Source: Alcanivoracaceae bacterium
GTDB taxonomy: Bacteria; Pseudomonadota; Gammaproteobacteria; Xanthomonadales; Marinicellaceae
NCBI GenBank assembly: GCA_016744455.1
Contig: JADGEI010000005.1
Coordinates: forward strand, 107,907-171,906
DNA length: 64,000 nt
Reading direction: 5' to 3'
Under the pieces are notes generated by a model that made no database searches, was not told the origin of the DNA, and saw nothing but the letters and a program-made list of their open reading frames with translations. Numbering within the stretch: position 1 is the stretch's first letter; the number at the start of each line of letters is the position of its first letter. The position numbers and the translations under genes were made by a program. Shown piece by piece: positions 9,580 to 17,408 of the stretch.

Positions 9580-11517
9580 TTAATTGGGGCTAGCTAACTC
9601 ACCACCATCATCACCATCTCTGGGGTCATCGTCTGGTAGTGGGCCATCACCTGGATCGCGATGAGGAGTAAGTATGTAGGTAATTTCGTTAATATCATTT
9701 TTTATCCAGTTGGCAATGTCAGCATAACATGCTTGGTATGCTGGCATAACGACCTTCTTTAAAACAACTGCACGCGCTTTGTCTAATTTTAGTTCACCAG
9801 TTACCTGTTGAGATTTATCTTTAAGGGCGTCATCAGCATCATCATTAGATAATAAAAACACACCATTACTATCTATCTGGCCTTTCAAATAAATTTTTTG
9901 TTCAGGGTCAGCATCATCATCATTGTAAATTTCTAATATATACCTTTCGGTATTAAAGTCTATTGGCCTTTGTGTTCCATTGAATAATTCGATAGAATTA
10001 TTGTTACCTGTTCCTTCTATGTATTCAGTAATTAACAAGTCTTTTCTTGTGGCAAAACAATCTTGTGTTGCGAAGCGACCAGAATCTTCAATGTTATCAA
10101 CGGGAAAACTTGACCATTGATTTGGGGCAGAAAATTCATCCATTTCAATTCTGTCACCTTTACAGGTATTGACAAACCTTCTAAGGGTTTTATCGACAAC
10201 GATAGGGTGGTCTTGGTTTGAATTTCCATCTTCTTCGTTGGTGAGTATTTGTCCTACACTGTCAATAATTGTTGTTTGTAGGTTGGTGTTTTCATAATGT
10301 TGTTCTATACGTTGGATAAAGTCTTTTTTACTTTTTGATATAACATCATTATTATTACTCTCTTTATCCATGCCATTTATTGCTGATGCTACTGTGGAGA
10401 CAGCGCATTCGCACGGACTTGTATTGAATCCTGATTTAAGTACAACAGCATCTGCACCTTTAAAGATAAGTCCGTTAACTTTTTGATTAGTTACTGATAA
10501 AATGTCACCAGCAGCATTGGCATCAGCCACAACAAAGGTAGACTGAGGTTCAATCAGTCCTTTAAGTTGTATGACTTCGCCAGGGAATTCATAACCATGG
10601 AAGTAAACCTCGACTTGGTAATTATCTTTTAATAAGTCAATGGGTTCGTTACTTGAATTGAAGAGCTCTAATGCCTGGTTGCTTCCATGCCCTTCTATGT
10701 ATTGTGTGATAATTAAGCTATTTTCATACTCAGCTTGTTTTTCTTCCTGTTTTTCTTTTTCACATAAAACTTTGTGGTTACCTAGTTTTTTATTGAAATT
10801 AAAAACAGCTAAATTACTTTCATCCCCTTGATTAGACCAAGTTTCTTCGGGAGAAAATTCATCTTGCTCATTGTAATCGCCATTACATACCTCGGTGTTC
10901 CGTATAAGGTTAGTATCTTTAGTGACTATTTGATTATCGCCCCAATATTTTTTCTCAGGGATATTGCCAATTTGCCCAATTGAATCTGCTGTTCTATGTG
11001 CTCTATTTTTTGCCATGATAACGGCATCAATCATGTCTTCTGTTTTGTTTGGTACAAGTTCAATTGCGGCTTCAATTCCAGCTGAGGCGCAACTACAAGT
11101 ATCGCTGATTTGAACTAAGGCCCTCCGGATGCGTGGTCTTAATCTTTGTTCTAGACGTGAACGTGCCCAAAAACTTTGTGCATTACAACTACAGCCGCGC
11201 ATTGTTGCTATGGCGGCAACAATTTCATCTGCTCTTTCAGGGGATATTTGAACTGCTTTTCTAACAGACGAATACGTGTCTTCACATGAAGACCATTCTT
11301 TTGCTACGGTTTGTACAGCTTTGACGACATCGACATTTGCATCCACAAGATCTTGAACTGCATTTTCTGAAAGTTCATCATTATCATGAGAATGCTTTGC
11401 AGCCTCAACTGGTAACAGCCCATTTCCTATATCAGTACTTATATTTTTATAGTCATAAGCACTTACATTCAACGTAAACAACGCAGTAAAAAGACCAATA
11501 AACATCTGTTTTTTCAT
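9580..11517 (-). CDS. Exported protein with two lamin-tail (LTD) domains
   Basis: Residues 1-20 form a signal peptide (MKKQMFIGLF to NVSA), which fixes the start at 11517 rather than an upstream alternative at 11541. A helical region with paired cysteines (GCSCNA, CSCASAG) follows to about residue 170. Then come two diverged copies of one unit, at about 205-360 and 447-585. Each opens with a short C-x-GD block, a DEF and a W-S, then a lamin-tail domain beginning ITQYIEGHG or ITEYIEGTG and ending AVVLK. LTDs in bacteria occur on secreted or surface proteins, often with nucleases, but no catalytic domain is seen. The acidic tail is rich in D, G and P. A terminator follows. Confidence 0.75.
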   Translation of the reverse strand: MKKQMFIGLFTALFTLNVSAYDYKNISTDIGNGLLPVEAAKHSHDNDELSENAVQDLVDANVDVVKAVQTVAKEWSSCEDTYSSVRKAVQISPERADEIVAAIATMRGCSCNAQSFWARSRLEQRLRPRIRRALVQISDTCSCASAGIEAAIELVPNKTEDMIDAVIMAKNRAHRTADSIGQIGNIPEKKYWGDNQIVTKDTNLIRNTEVCNGDYNEQDEFSPEETWSNQGDESNLAVFNFNKKLGNHKVLCEKEKQEEKQAEYENSLIITQYIEGHGSNQALELFNSSNEPIDLLKDNYQVEVYFHGYEFPGEVIQLKGLIEPQSTFVVADANAAGDILSVTNQKVNGLIFKGADAVVLKSGFNTSPCECAVSTVASAINGMDKESNNNDVISKSKKDFIQRIEQHYENTNLQTTIIDSVGQILTNEEDGNSNQDHPIVVDKTLRRFVNTCKGDRIEMDEFSAPNQWSSFPVDNIEDSGRFATQDCFATRKDLLITEYIEGTGNNNSIELFNGTQRPIDFNTERYILEIYNDDDADPEQKIYLKGQIDSNGVFLLSNDDADDALKDKSQQVTGELKLDKARAVVLKKVVMPAYQACYADIANWIKNDINEITYILTPHRDPGDGPLPDDDPRDGDDGGELASPN

Positions 11518-11732
11518 ATTAAAATTCCTATCTCCACACACATGCTTCCAAATTCGGTTGCACCCAATTCTTATGATATTATATTTTATAGTCTTATTTC
11601 AAGAAAACCACATTAAAATAGATGTTATGTAACAATATTTTACAATGTTTACAGTATTATGGCTTAAGGTTGATTAATGAACGTTTCTACATGACAATAA
11701 GTTTTACATAAGTGGCCACACAACATTAAATT

Positions 11733-12647
11733 ATGGGTAAATTATCAACATGGAATACAATTTTTTGTACTGACCCTACACCGGTTCAACAATTGATTCA
11801 GTATAATGGGGTATGTATTTCTATTAAAAGAGATGACTTAAACCATAAAATCATTCAAGGAAATAAATTAAGGAAGCTTAAATATAATGTGAAATACATG
11901 ATTGATGAAGGTTATAGTCAATTAATCACTTTTGGCGGTGCTTGGTCCAATCATATCGTAGCAACTGCACAGGCTGCACATTTATTGGGTTTTAAAAGTA
12001 TAGGGGTTATTAGAGGAAATGAGTTAGAACAACATAAGGAAAACTGGAGTACTACCTTAAAGCAAGCCCAAAATTATGGCATGCAATTTATTTTTGTTTC
12101 TCGACAGCAATACCGATTAAAACAGCGTGCAAAAGCTGTACAAGAGCAACTAACCCACGATTCATATGTTATTCCAGAAGGTGGAAGCAATTCATTGGCA
12201 TTACATGGTGTAAGTGAAATAATTGAAGAATTAACTACACAAATAAAGCCCCCAACACATATCATAACTGCCTGTGGTACAGGTGGTACGTTAGCTGGCT
12301 TGATAGATGGGATTGGACATGTCGGTTGGCACGCAAAAGTTATAGGTATCCCTGTTCTAAAAGGGGCTTCTTTTATCCATGATGAAATAAATACTATGTC
12401 TTTAAATTACTCACATGTTGATTGGCAATTATACTTGGATTATCACGCAGGTGGTTATGCTAAAATGAATGATCAAACGTTATATTTCGCTAAAAAATTT
12501 AGTTCAGATACAGGTATTTATTTAGATAAGATTTATACAGCAAAGTCCTTTTTTGCTGCGTTTAACTTGATTGACAAAGGAGAAATACCGAAAGGCAGTA
12601 GGGTAATTATTTTGCACACTGGTGGTCTTCAAGGTGGTAAAATCTAA
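11733..12647 (+). CDS. PLP-dependent D-cysteine desulfhydrase / ACC deaminase family enzyme
   Basis: This is a fold-type II pyridoxal-phosphate enzyme of the ACC-deaminase/D-cysteine desulfhydrase family. The PLP lysine lies in IIQGNKLRKLKYN, followed by the family block GGAWSNHIVATAQAA and the phosphate-binding loop ACGTGGTLAG. Members release pyruvate and ammonia (and sulfide) from D-cysteine or from aminocyclopropane carboxylate; proteins of this branch in gammaproteobacteria are usually of unknown substrate. The 304 residues are a little shorter than the 330 of characterised members. The gene stands alone, divergent from the lamin-tail gene, and ends in a terminator. Confidence 0.8.
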   Translation: MGKLSTWNTIFCTDPTPVQQLIQYNGVCISIKRDDLNHKIIQGNKLRKLKYNVKYMIDEGYSQLITFGGAWSNHIVATAQAAHLLGFKSIGVIRGNELEQHKENWSTTLKQAQNYGMQFIFVSRQQYRLKQRAKAVQEQLTHDSYVIPEGGSNSLALHGVSEIIEELTTQIKPPTHIITACGTGGTLAGLIDGIGHVGWHAKVIGIPVLKGASFIHDEINTMSLNYSHVDWQLYLDYHAGGYAKMNDQTLYFAKKFSSDTGIYLDKIYTAKSFFAAFNLIDKGEIPKGSRVIILHTGGLQGGKI

Positions 12648-12667
12648 AGGGTATTTTTTATTATACT

Positions 12668-12694
12668 GCAGCCTGTTAGAGTTAGGTTGCTTTT
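12668..12694 (+). terminator. Intrinsic terminator between convergent genes
   Basis: A seven-base stem with one G-U pair (12668-12674 with 12684-12690) and a nine-base loop is followed by TTTT. It lies just after the PLP-enzyme gene and touches the end of the convergent phosphatase gene. Confidence 0.5.
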
Positions 12695-13334
12695 ATAACG
12701 CTAAAATATCAATAGGCGAGTTAAGAAGTCTATTGGCACACCAACTTTTAGGGTCATCTTGTTGCCCTAAATAACCCCAAAGTGCTACAGCTGAGTTCAT
12801 GTTAGCAGCATTAGCAGCCTGCATATCACTCTGAGCATCACCGATATACCAACTTTCTTCGGGAGTGATTTTCATTGCCTGTATAGCATAATTTATGGGT
12901 TGGGGATGTGGTTTAGAGTTTTGAGTACAACCGCCACCAACAATTATTTCGCAGTTCTTTAATTGTGGTAGTGAAGCGAGTAAAGGTTTAGCTAAATAAG
13001 TCGGTTTATTGGTCACAATTCCCCACGGTATTTTCTTTTGGTCCAATGTTTTTATAACGTTTTTAACTTCAGGAAACAACTTGGAATCATTGGCTAATAT
13101 ATTGGCATAAATTGCTAAATAACGATTTTGTAAAATTTTAAATTTAGAGTCTTCTAATTCTCCAAAAATTGAGTGAACTATGGCACGAGAGCCATAGGTA
13201 ATTAATTCTTTGTATTTATGGTATTCAGGTTCAGCCATAATGCCGTTTTCATGTGCAAGCATTTTTAATGCTAATAACATGTCAACAGCTGTATCGACCA
13301 ATGTTCCATCAAGATCAAATAGAATGCCTTTCAT
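12693..13334 (-). CDS. HAD phosphatase, MupP/Gph-like
   Basis: The HAD motif I FDLDGTLVDT places the nucleophile at D7 and the acid/base at D9. VTNKP is motif II, and the GDAQSDMQAA block supplies the last acidic residues. Two enzymes share this pattern: phosphoglycolate phosphatase (Gph) and the N-acetylmuramate-6-phosphate phosphatase MupP of cell-wall recycling. In Pseudomonas mupP lies directly behind ubiG, exactly as here (7 bases after the ubiG stop), which favours MupP, but the sequence alone does not decide. Its 213 residues fit both. Confidence 0.75.
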   Translation of the reverse strand: MKGILFDLDGTLVDTAVDMLLALKMLAHENGIMAEPEYHKYKELITYGSRAIVHSIFGELEDSKFKILQNRYLAIYANILANDSKLFPEVKNVIKTLDQKKIPWGIVTNKPTYLAKPLLASLPQLKNCEIIVGGGCTQNSKPHPQPINYAIQAMKITPEESWYIGDAQSDMQAANAANMNSAVALWGYLGQQDDPKSWCANRLLNSPIDILAL

Positions 13335-13341
13335 CCGAATC

Positions 13342-14040
13342 TTATGTTTTTTGTGCTGCCAATAAATAATTTATTGACACATCATGCTGGGTCAGCGAAG
13401 CTTTTTCTGTAATAGGGTTGTATTGCATACCACAAATATCAACAACTTTCATTGGTGTTTTTTCTAATTTATTGACTAATTCTGAAGGTTTAATAAATTG
13501 GTTATAATGATGTGTTCCTTTTGGAACTAAGCCCATTACGTACTCTGCTAGATAGATCCCCAGTATTTTGGCTTTTGGTGTACGGTTAAGTGTTGATAAA
13601 AATAGCCACCCACCCGGTTTAAGGGTTTTAACACAGGCATCAATAATAGATTGAGGTGAGGGAACGTGTTCTAACATTTCCATGCAAACAATAACATCAA
13701 AACTTTCGGGGTGTTTGTCTGCAAAGTCCTCTATGCTTTGTTTTTTATAGTCAATTTCATAATCATTTTCATATAAATGCAATTTGGCAACTTCTAAGGA
13801 TTCTTCTGCTAAATCAATAGCGGTAACTTGGGCTTTTTTTGCCGCCATGGCTTCAGAAAAAACGCCTCCTCCACACCCTACGTCTAATACTGTTTTACCT
13901 TCCAAATTTACAAAATTAGTGACGTATTGCGTACGAGCAGGATTTATGTGATGTAACGTCTTAAAAGGGCCGTTTTCATCCCACCAAAATGATGCTTGTT
14001 GATTAAAATGTTCTATTTCACTTGCTTTTACATTAGTCAT
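13342..14040 (-). CDS. ubiG: Ubiquinone biosynthesis O-methyltransferase UbiG
   Basis: UbiG carries out both O-methylations of ubiquinone synthesis with SAM. The SAM loop VLDVGCGGGVFSEAMA, the acidic block VTAIDLAEE, and EMLEHVP downstream are diagnostic, as is the N-terminal EIEHFNQQASFWWDENGPFK pattern (metabolite-binding region). The ATG at 14040 follows AAGGTGG; an upstream GTG in frame is ignored. Its start overlaps the stop of the preceding membrane methyltransferase gene by one base (TAATG), so the pair is translationally coupled. Length 232 residues, normal. Confidence 0.95.
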   Translation of the reverse strand: MTNVKASEIEHFNQQASFWWDENGPFKTLHHINPARTQYVTNFVNLEGKTVLDVGCGGGVFSEAMAAKKAQVTAIDLAEESLEVAKLHLYENDYEIDYKKQSIEDFADKHPESFDVIVCMEMLEHVPSPQSIIDACVKTLKPGGWLFLSTLNRTPKAKILGIYLAEYVMGLVPKGTHHYNQFIKPSELVNKLEKTPMKVVDICGMQYNPITEKASLTQHDVSINYLLAAQKT

Positions 14041-14507
14041 TATAACCACCTTCTGACATTGTTTCTGTAGTCTATGTATTCTTTTCCAAAGAGTTTATTA
14101 AGGTAGTCTTCTTCAGGTTTTATGACCCAATAGATTAAAAGCCAGATTACAAATGGTAAGGATAAAAGTACATAAAGATTGTTTAGTTTTACAGCCACAA
14201 CAATTTGTGCAACTAAAAACCCTAAATAAATTGGATTACGCGTTAACTTGAATATCCCACCTGTATACAATGCGTTTGTTGGGGTATGTGGTTCAGGATT
14301 TTGTTTTGATTTGAAGAAAAAATATAAACTAAAGGTAAATAATAGTGTCGCAAATGGTATAAGAATATAGGCAACTATCATTTGTATGTTTGCTGGGATT
14401 GGAATTGGTAATGTGTAAATATACTTATCTATTAACCAAGATAAGATAATGAAGGTCAATGGTATTAGCGGAGGTATTGTTTTAACGTTAGCGTGGTCTT
14501 TTTTCAT
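14040..14507 (-). CDS. Isoprenylcysteine carboxyl methyltransferase (ICMT/PEMT) family membrane protein
   Basis: This 155-residue integral membrane protein carries the family signature GGIFKLTRNPIYLGF near residue 80 and the C-terminal KPEEDYLNKLFG-x-EY block, which together bind SAM and place the acceptor at the membrane face. About four hydrophobic helices are visible. Bacterial members methylate lipids or small isoprenoid-like molecules; the substrate here is unknown. Location directly before ubiG is suggestive of a lipid-quinone context but no more. The ATG at 14507 is preferred over a TTG at 14543, which lies inside the terminator of the dodecin operon. Confidence 0.75.
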   Translation of the reverse strand: MKKDHANVKTIPPLIPLTFIILSWLIDKYIYTLPIPIPANIQMIVAYILIPFATLLFTFSLYFFFKSKQNPEPHTPTNALYTGGIFKLTRNPIYLGFLVAQIVVAVKLNNLYVLLSLPFVIWLLIYWVIKPEEDYLNKLFGKEYIDYRNNVRRWL

Positions 14508-14529
14508 GTGGTAAATAGTACAATTTTCC

Positions 14530-14558
14530 AAAAAAAAAGGCAATACAATATTGCCTTT
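14530..14558 (-). terminator. Intrinsic terminator after the dodecin genes
   Basis: A perfect ten-base stem (14536-14545 with 14549-14558) has a three-base loop and is followed on the minus strand by nine T residues. It ends only 22 bases before the ICMT-family start codon, so that operon needs readthrough or a promoter squeezed around this hairpin. Confidence 0.9.
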
Positions 14559-14595
14559 GGATATTATCTAGCTAGGTTAAGAAAACCTATTGAGA

Positions 14596-14796
14596 TTATT
14601 TCAGTACAAATGTTACTTTCATAATAACTCGGTATTGTTTAATTTCACCATCTTTAACGGTAACTTTTTGGCTTTCGACCCAAGCTCCTGTTATGTTTTG
14701 TAAACTATCATTAGCATTGTTAATACCATTTTTCATGGCTTTTTCAAAGCTTTTTGAAGACGATGCAGAAATTTCTATTACTTTTGCTACGCTCAT
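14596..14796 (-). CDS. Dodecin family flavin-binding protein, second copy
   Basis: Dodecins are about 68-residue proteins that assemble into hollow dodecamers storing flavins or coenzyme A. This 66-residue copy has the family pattern: a KVIEISASS strand, a helix, then GAWVESQKV with the tryptophan that stacks on the flavin ring and a nearby glutamine, then three strands ending in MKVTFVLK. It lies 9 bases behind a second dodecin gene and is clearly related but diverged in the helix (SFEKAMKNGINNANDSL). Both probably share one mRNA that ends at the strong hairpin downstream. Confidence 0.9.
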   Translation of the reverse strand: MSVAKVIEISASSSKSFEKAMKNGINNANDSLQNITGAWVESQKVTVKDGEIKQYRVIMKVTFVLK

Positions 14797-14805
14797 TGTA
14801 ATCTC

Positions 14806-15006
14806 CTAATTTAATATAAATGTTATTTTCATGGCAACACGATAGTTATTTATTTTACCATCACTTACTGTTACTTTTTGTGATTCTACCCAAGCACCTG
14901 TGATACCTTGAATGGTTTGTGATGCACGTGCAACACCTTGTTTAACGGCATCTTCAAAACTTATTTCTGATGATGCAATAATTTCAGCGACTTTAGCTAC
15001 GCTCAT
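14806..15006 (-). CDS. Dodecin family flavin-binding protein, first copy
   Basis: This is the promoter-proximal member of a tandem pair, 66 residues, with the flavin-stacking W39 in TGAWVESQKV and the typical helix SFEDAVKQGVARA. GGAGA lies just before the ATG. The two copies are identical in the GAWVESQKVTV strand but differ in about a third of other positions, so the duplication is not recent. Differences fall mainly in the helix on the outer shell of the dodecamer, which could give mixed or alternative assemblies. The upstream region has a clear -10 box and a stem-loop. Confidence 0.9.
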   Translation of the reverse strand: MSVAKVAEIIASSEISFEDAVKQGVARASQTIQGITGAWVESQKVTVSDGKINNYRVAMKITFILN

Positions 15007-15034
15007 AATTGTTCTCCATATAATTAATAAATAA

Positions 15035-15091
15035 ATGCTAACTTTTTAGCATGTACTTTGATTATACAAAAGATTGTGGCTGAATTGTAAA
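15035..15091 (-). promoter_or_regulatory. Probable dodecin promoter with a 5' stem-loop in the leader
   Basis: On the minus strand a perfect TATAAT (15061-15066) has TTTACA/TTACAA 18-19 bases upstream (about 15085-15091). Transcription would start near 15054. The leader then begins almost at once with a perfect seven-base stem (15035-15041 with 15046-15052) closed by a four-base loop, a shape that often protects mRNA from 5' decay. The dodecin start codon is at 15006. Confidence 0.55.
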
Positions 15092-15164
15092 ATCAATTGT
15101 AAAAAATTATAGCGTGATTACAAACATGTTTACCTCTGAATTGGCTTAGAATTAACATGAGGAT

Positions 15165-15890
15165 TTACATATTTAAACTACGACCACCATCAACATTAAG
15201 GATTTGACCTGTAATATAATCGTTCTCAATTAAAAAAGTAAGTGTTTGCTGGATGTTTTTCATTTCCCCTTTTTTGTTAAGTGCAATGCGCTTTACGACT
15301 TTTGATTTAAGTTTTTTGCCATCAACTGGATCTTGAATATATCCAGGAGATATTCCGTTTACTCGCACTTCAGGGGCAAACTCTTTTGCCAGTGCCATTA
15401 CCATCATTTTATTGGCTGCTTTAGCCATGGAATAGACAGGGTAATTTTTTAAGGGTTTATTGGCATGAATATCGACTAAGTTAATAATTGTGCCATTTGA
15501 AATTTTTAGTAGAGGGTAGCAAGCTTTGGATAGAAATAAGGGGCCTTTTACATTACTGTTGAATAATTGATCATAGTCTGTTGTGTTGAGTTGTGAAATT
15601 TTGGTAGTGAAAAATTCAGAGGCATTATTAACGAGTACATCAAGCCTGCCATAAGTGTCATCGATGGTTTTTATGATGTCATCAAATTGATGTTGGTTGT
15701 CAAAGTCGGCTTGCACGCTAATGCAAGAGTTTGGGCGAATAATGTTTAATTGAGATTGCAATACTTGCGTTTTTTTGACGGAATGTCGATAATGCAAAAT
15801 TATAGTATAACCGTCGTTGTGTGCAGCTTTGGCTAGAAATGCTCCTATGCGATGTGCTGCTCCAGTAATTAACATCACTTTATTAGACAT
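15165..15890 (-). CDS. Pteridine reductase-like short-chain dehydrogenase (FolM/PTR1 type)
   Basis: The start of the protein, MLITGAAHRIG, carries the TGAA-x-RIG variant of the cofactor loop. Its arginine binds the NADPH phosphate and is typical of pteridine reductases (PTR1, FolM), which reduce dihydrobiopterin, dihydromonapterin or dihydrofolate. NNASEF is the next motif, the catalytic Y-x-x-x-K is YSMAK, and the C-terminus GGRSLNM fits. Length 241 residues. The start codon at 15890 overlaps the start codon of the divergent methyltransferase gene by two bases. A longer form from 15956 would overlap that gene more and lacks family sequence. Confidence 0.8.
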   Translation of the reverse strand: MSNKVMLITGAAHRIGAFLAKAAHNDGYTIILHYRHSVKKTQVLQSQLNIIRPNSCISVQADFDNQHQFDDIIKTIDDTYGRLDVLVNNASEFFTTKISQLNTTDYDQLFNSNVKGPLFLSKACYPLLKISNGTIINLVDIHANKPLKNYPVYSMAKAANKMMVMALAKEFAPEVRVNGISPGYIQDPVDGKKLKSKVVKRIALNKKGEMKNIQQTLTFLIENDYITGQILNVDGGRSLNM

Positions 15891-17025
15891 GAAAATTGAT
15901 TCATCATTAAAACAACACAGTTTATCATTGACAGATATTATTCGGCAGCGTATCACAGAAGAAAACAGTATTAGTTTTGCTGATTTTATGCAAATGGCTT
16001 TGTATCACCCTGGTTATGGTTATTATTCTTCAGGCACTCATAAATTTGGCAAAGATGGCGATTTTATAACCTCTCCAGAACTTGGAGAATTATTTGCTAA
16101 ATGTATGGCTAAACAGTTTTCTCAAGTTGTCAATCACATAGATGATGCTGTTATTGTTGAGTTAGGTGCAGGAACTGGTAAGTTTTGTTTTGATTGTTTA
16201 GTGGAATTAGAGCGATTAAATAGCCTGCCAAATCATTATTATATATTAGAAGTTAGTGCTGATTTACAACAAAGGCAGCAGGAACTAATGAAAAATTTGC
16301 CTGAAAATTTACACCAGTTGGTCACATGGATTCAACAACCTTTGGCCCATGAGTTTAATGGGGTTATATTTGCCAATGAAGTTATTGATGCATTGGCGGT
16401 TGAGGTTTTTAAGATGGAAGGTAATTATCAACAAATGTGTGTTATGTGGGAAGATGGTTTCCAACCTTCTTGGAAAGAAATGCCTAATGAGCTGGCAGAG
16501 CAATTAAAATCTAAAGACTTAGTTATTGCTGACGGTTACGTTTCTGAATTTGTTCCGAATTTGACTGCTTGGCTTGCTGCCATCAGCGAAAAGTTAAATC
16601 ATGGTATCACGATGTTTGTTGATTATGGATATGAGAGAAATGCCTATTATCACCCACAAAGAAATCAAGGTACATTGGTTTGTCATTTTCAGCACCAAGC
16701 CAATTTTGATTATCTTGAGAATGTGGGTATTCAGGATATTACTGCTTTTGTGGATTTTACTGCTGTGGCAGAGGCAGGTGATGAATGCGGTTTTGAAATT
16801 GATGGTTATTGCACACAAGCTCACTTTTTGTTGTCTATGGGAATTGAACAGATGCTAGGTGACAGTGAAGATAATTACACAAACTATTATAAGAATATTA
16901 CAGAAATGAAAAAATTAACGATGCCAAATGAAATGGGTGAAAAATTTAAAGTTATCGCCTTGTCTAAGAATTTTGAAGAAGAGTTATTGGGATTTTCATT
17001 TTCTAATCAACTACATTTGTTATGA
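15889..17025 (+). CDS. SAM-dependent methyltransferase of the NDUFAF7/MidA family (PF02636 type)
   Basis: This 378-residue protein is recognised by the N-terminal ALYHPGYGYYSSG, then KFGKDGDFITSPE, the SAM-loop VELGAGTGKF and the later GVIFANEVIDALAVEVF and FVDYGYER blocks. The human relative methylates an arginine of complex I; bacterial members are widespread but their target is mostly unproven. In several gammaproteobacteria it lies beside a pteridine reductase, as here. The start at 15889 gives the usual 38 residues before the HPGYGYY block. It has no ribosome-binding site, because the sequence upstream is the coding region of the divergent reductase. It overlaps the next gene by 4 bases. 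Confidence 0.85.
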   Translation: MKIDSSLKQHSLSLTDIIRQRITEENSISFADFMQMALYHPGYGYYSSGTHKFGKDGDFITSPELGELFAKCMAKQFSQVVNHIDDAVIVELGAGTGKFCFDCLVELERLNSLPNHYYILEVSADLQQRQQELMKNLPENLHQLVTWIQQPLAHEFNGVIFANEVIDALAVEVFKMEGNYQQMCVMWEDGFQPSWKEMPNELAEQLKSKDLVIADGYVSEFVPNLTAWLAAISEKLNHGITMFVDYGYERNAYYHPQRNQGTLVCHFQHQANFDYLENVGIQDITAFVDFTAVAEAGDECGFEIDGYCTQAHFLLSMGIEQMLGDSEDNYTNYYKNITEMKKLTMPNEMGEKFKVIALSKNFEEELLGFSFSNQLHLL

Positions 17026-17387
17026 ATAGAAAAACACTTGTTACCATTGGTTGGCTGCTTGTTGGAGTTGTTGTTTTTTTATCTTTAATTAATATTAACT
17101 CTGCCATGCCTGATGTTAAACATGGTGACAAAATTGGACATTTTCTTGCTTATTTTTCATTGATGACATGGTTCGCTTGGTTGTATAGGAAACCATGGGT
17201 GCGTAATTTATATGCGATTGGATTTATTATACTTGGAGGTGTTATGGAAATTTTACAGTCGATGACAGCCCATCGTATGGGAGATATTGAAGACTTCCAT
17301 GTCAATACCATAGGTGTGATTATAGGTTTTGTGTTCTCAGCCATAACTTCGCAGCTTCCTTTAGTGAAGAAAATTTTCAAGCTTTAA
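17022..17387 (+). CDS. VanZ-like small membrane protein
   Basis: This 121-residue protein has four membrane helices and the VanZ-like pattern: DKIGHFLAYFSL in the second helix and then EILQSMTAHRMGDIEDFHVNTIGVIIG, where acidic residues in D-x-x-D-F-x-x-N are conserved. VanZ of enterococci gives low-level teicoplanin resistance, but this short, widespread bacterial form has no proven role. The ATGA overlap with the methyltransferase gene shows co-translation. It converges on the M56 peptidase gene with 21 bases between stops and no clear terminator. Confidence 0.8.
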   Translation: MNRKTLVTIGWLLVGVVVFLSLININSAMPDVKHGDKIGHFLAYFSLMTWFAWLYRKPWVRNLYAIGFIILGGVMEILQSMTAHRMGDIEDFHVNTIGVIIGFVFSAITSQLPLVKKIFKL

Positions 17388-17408
17388 TTTTTTCTAAAGA
17401 TTAATGTA

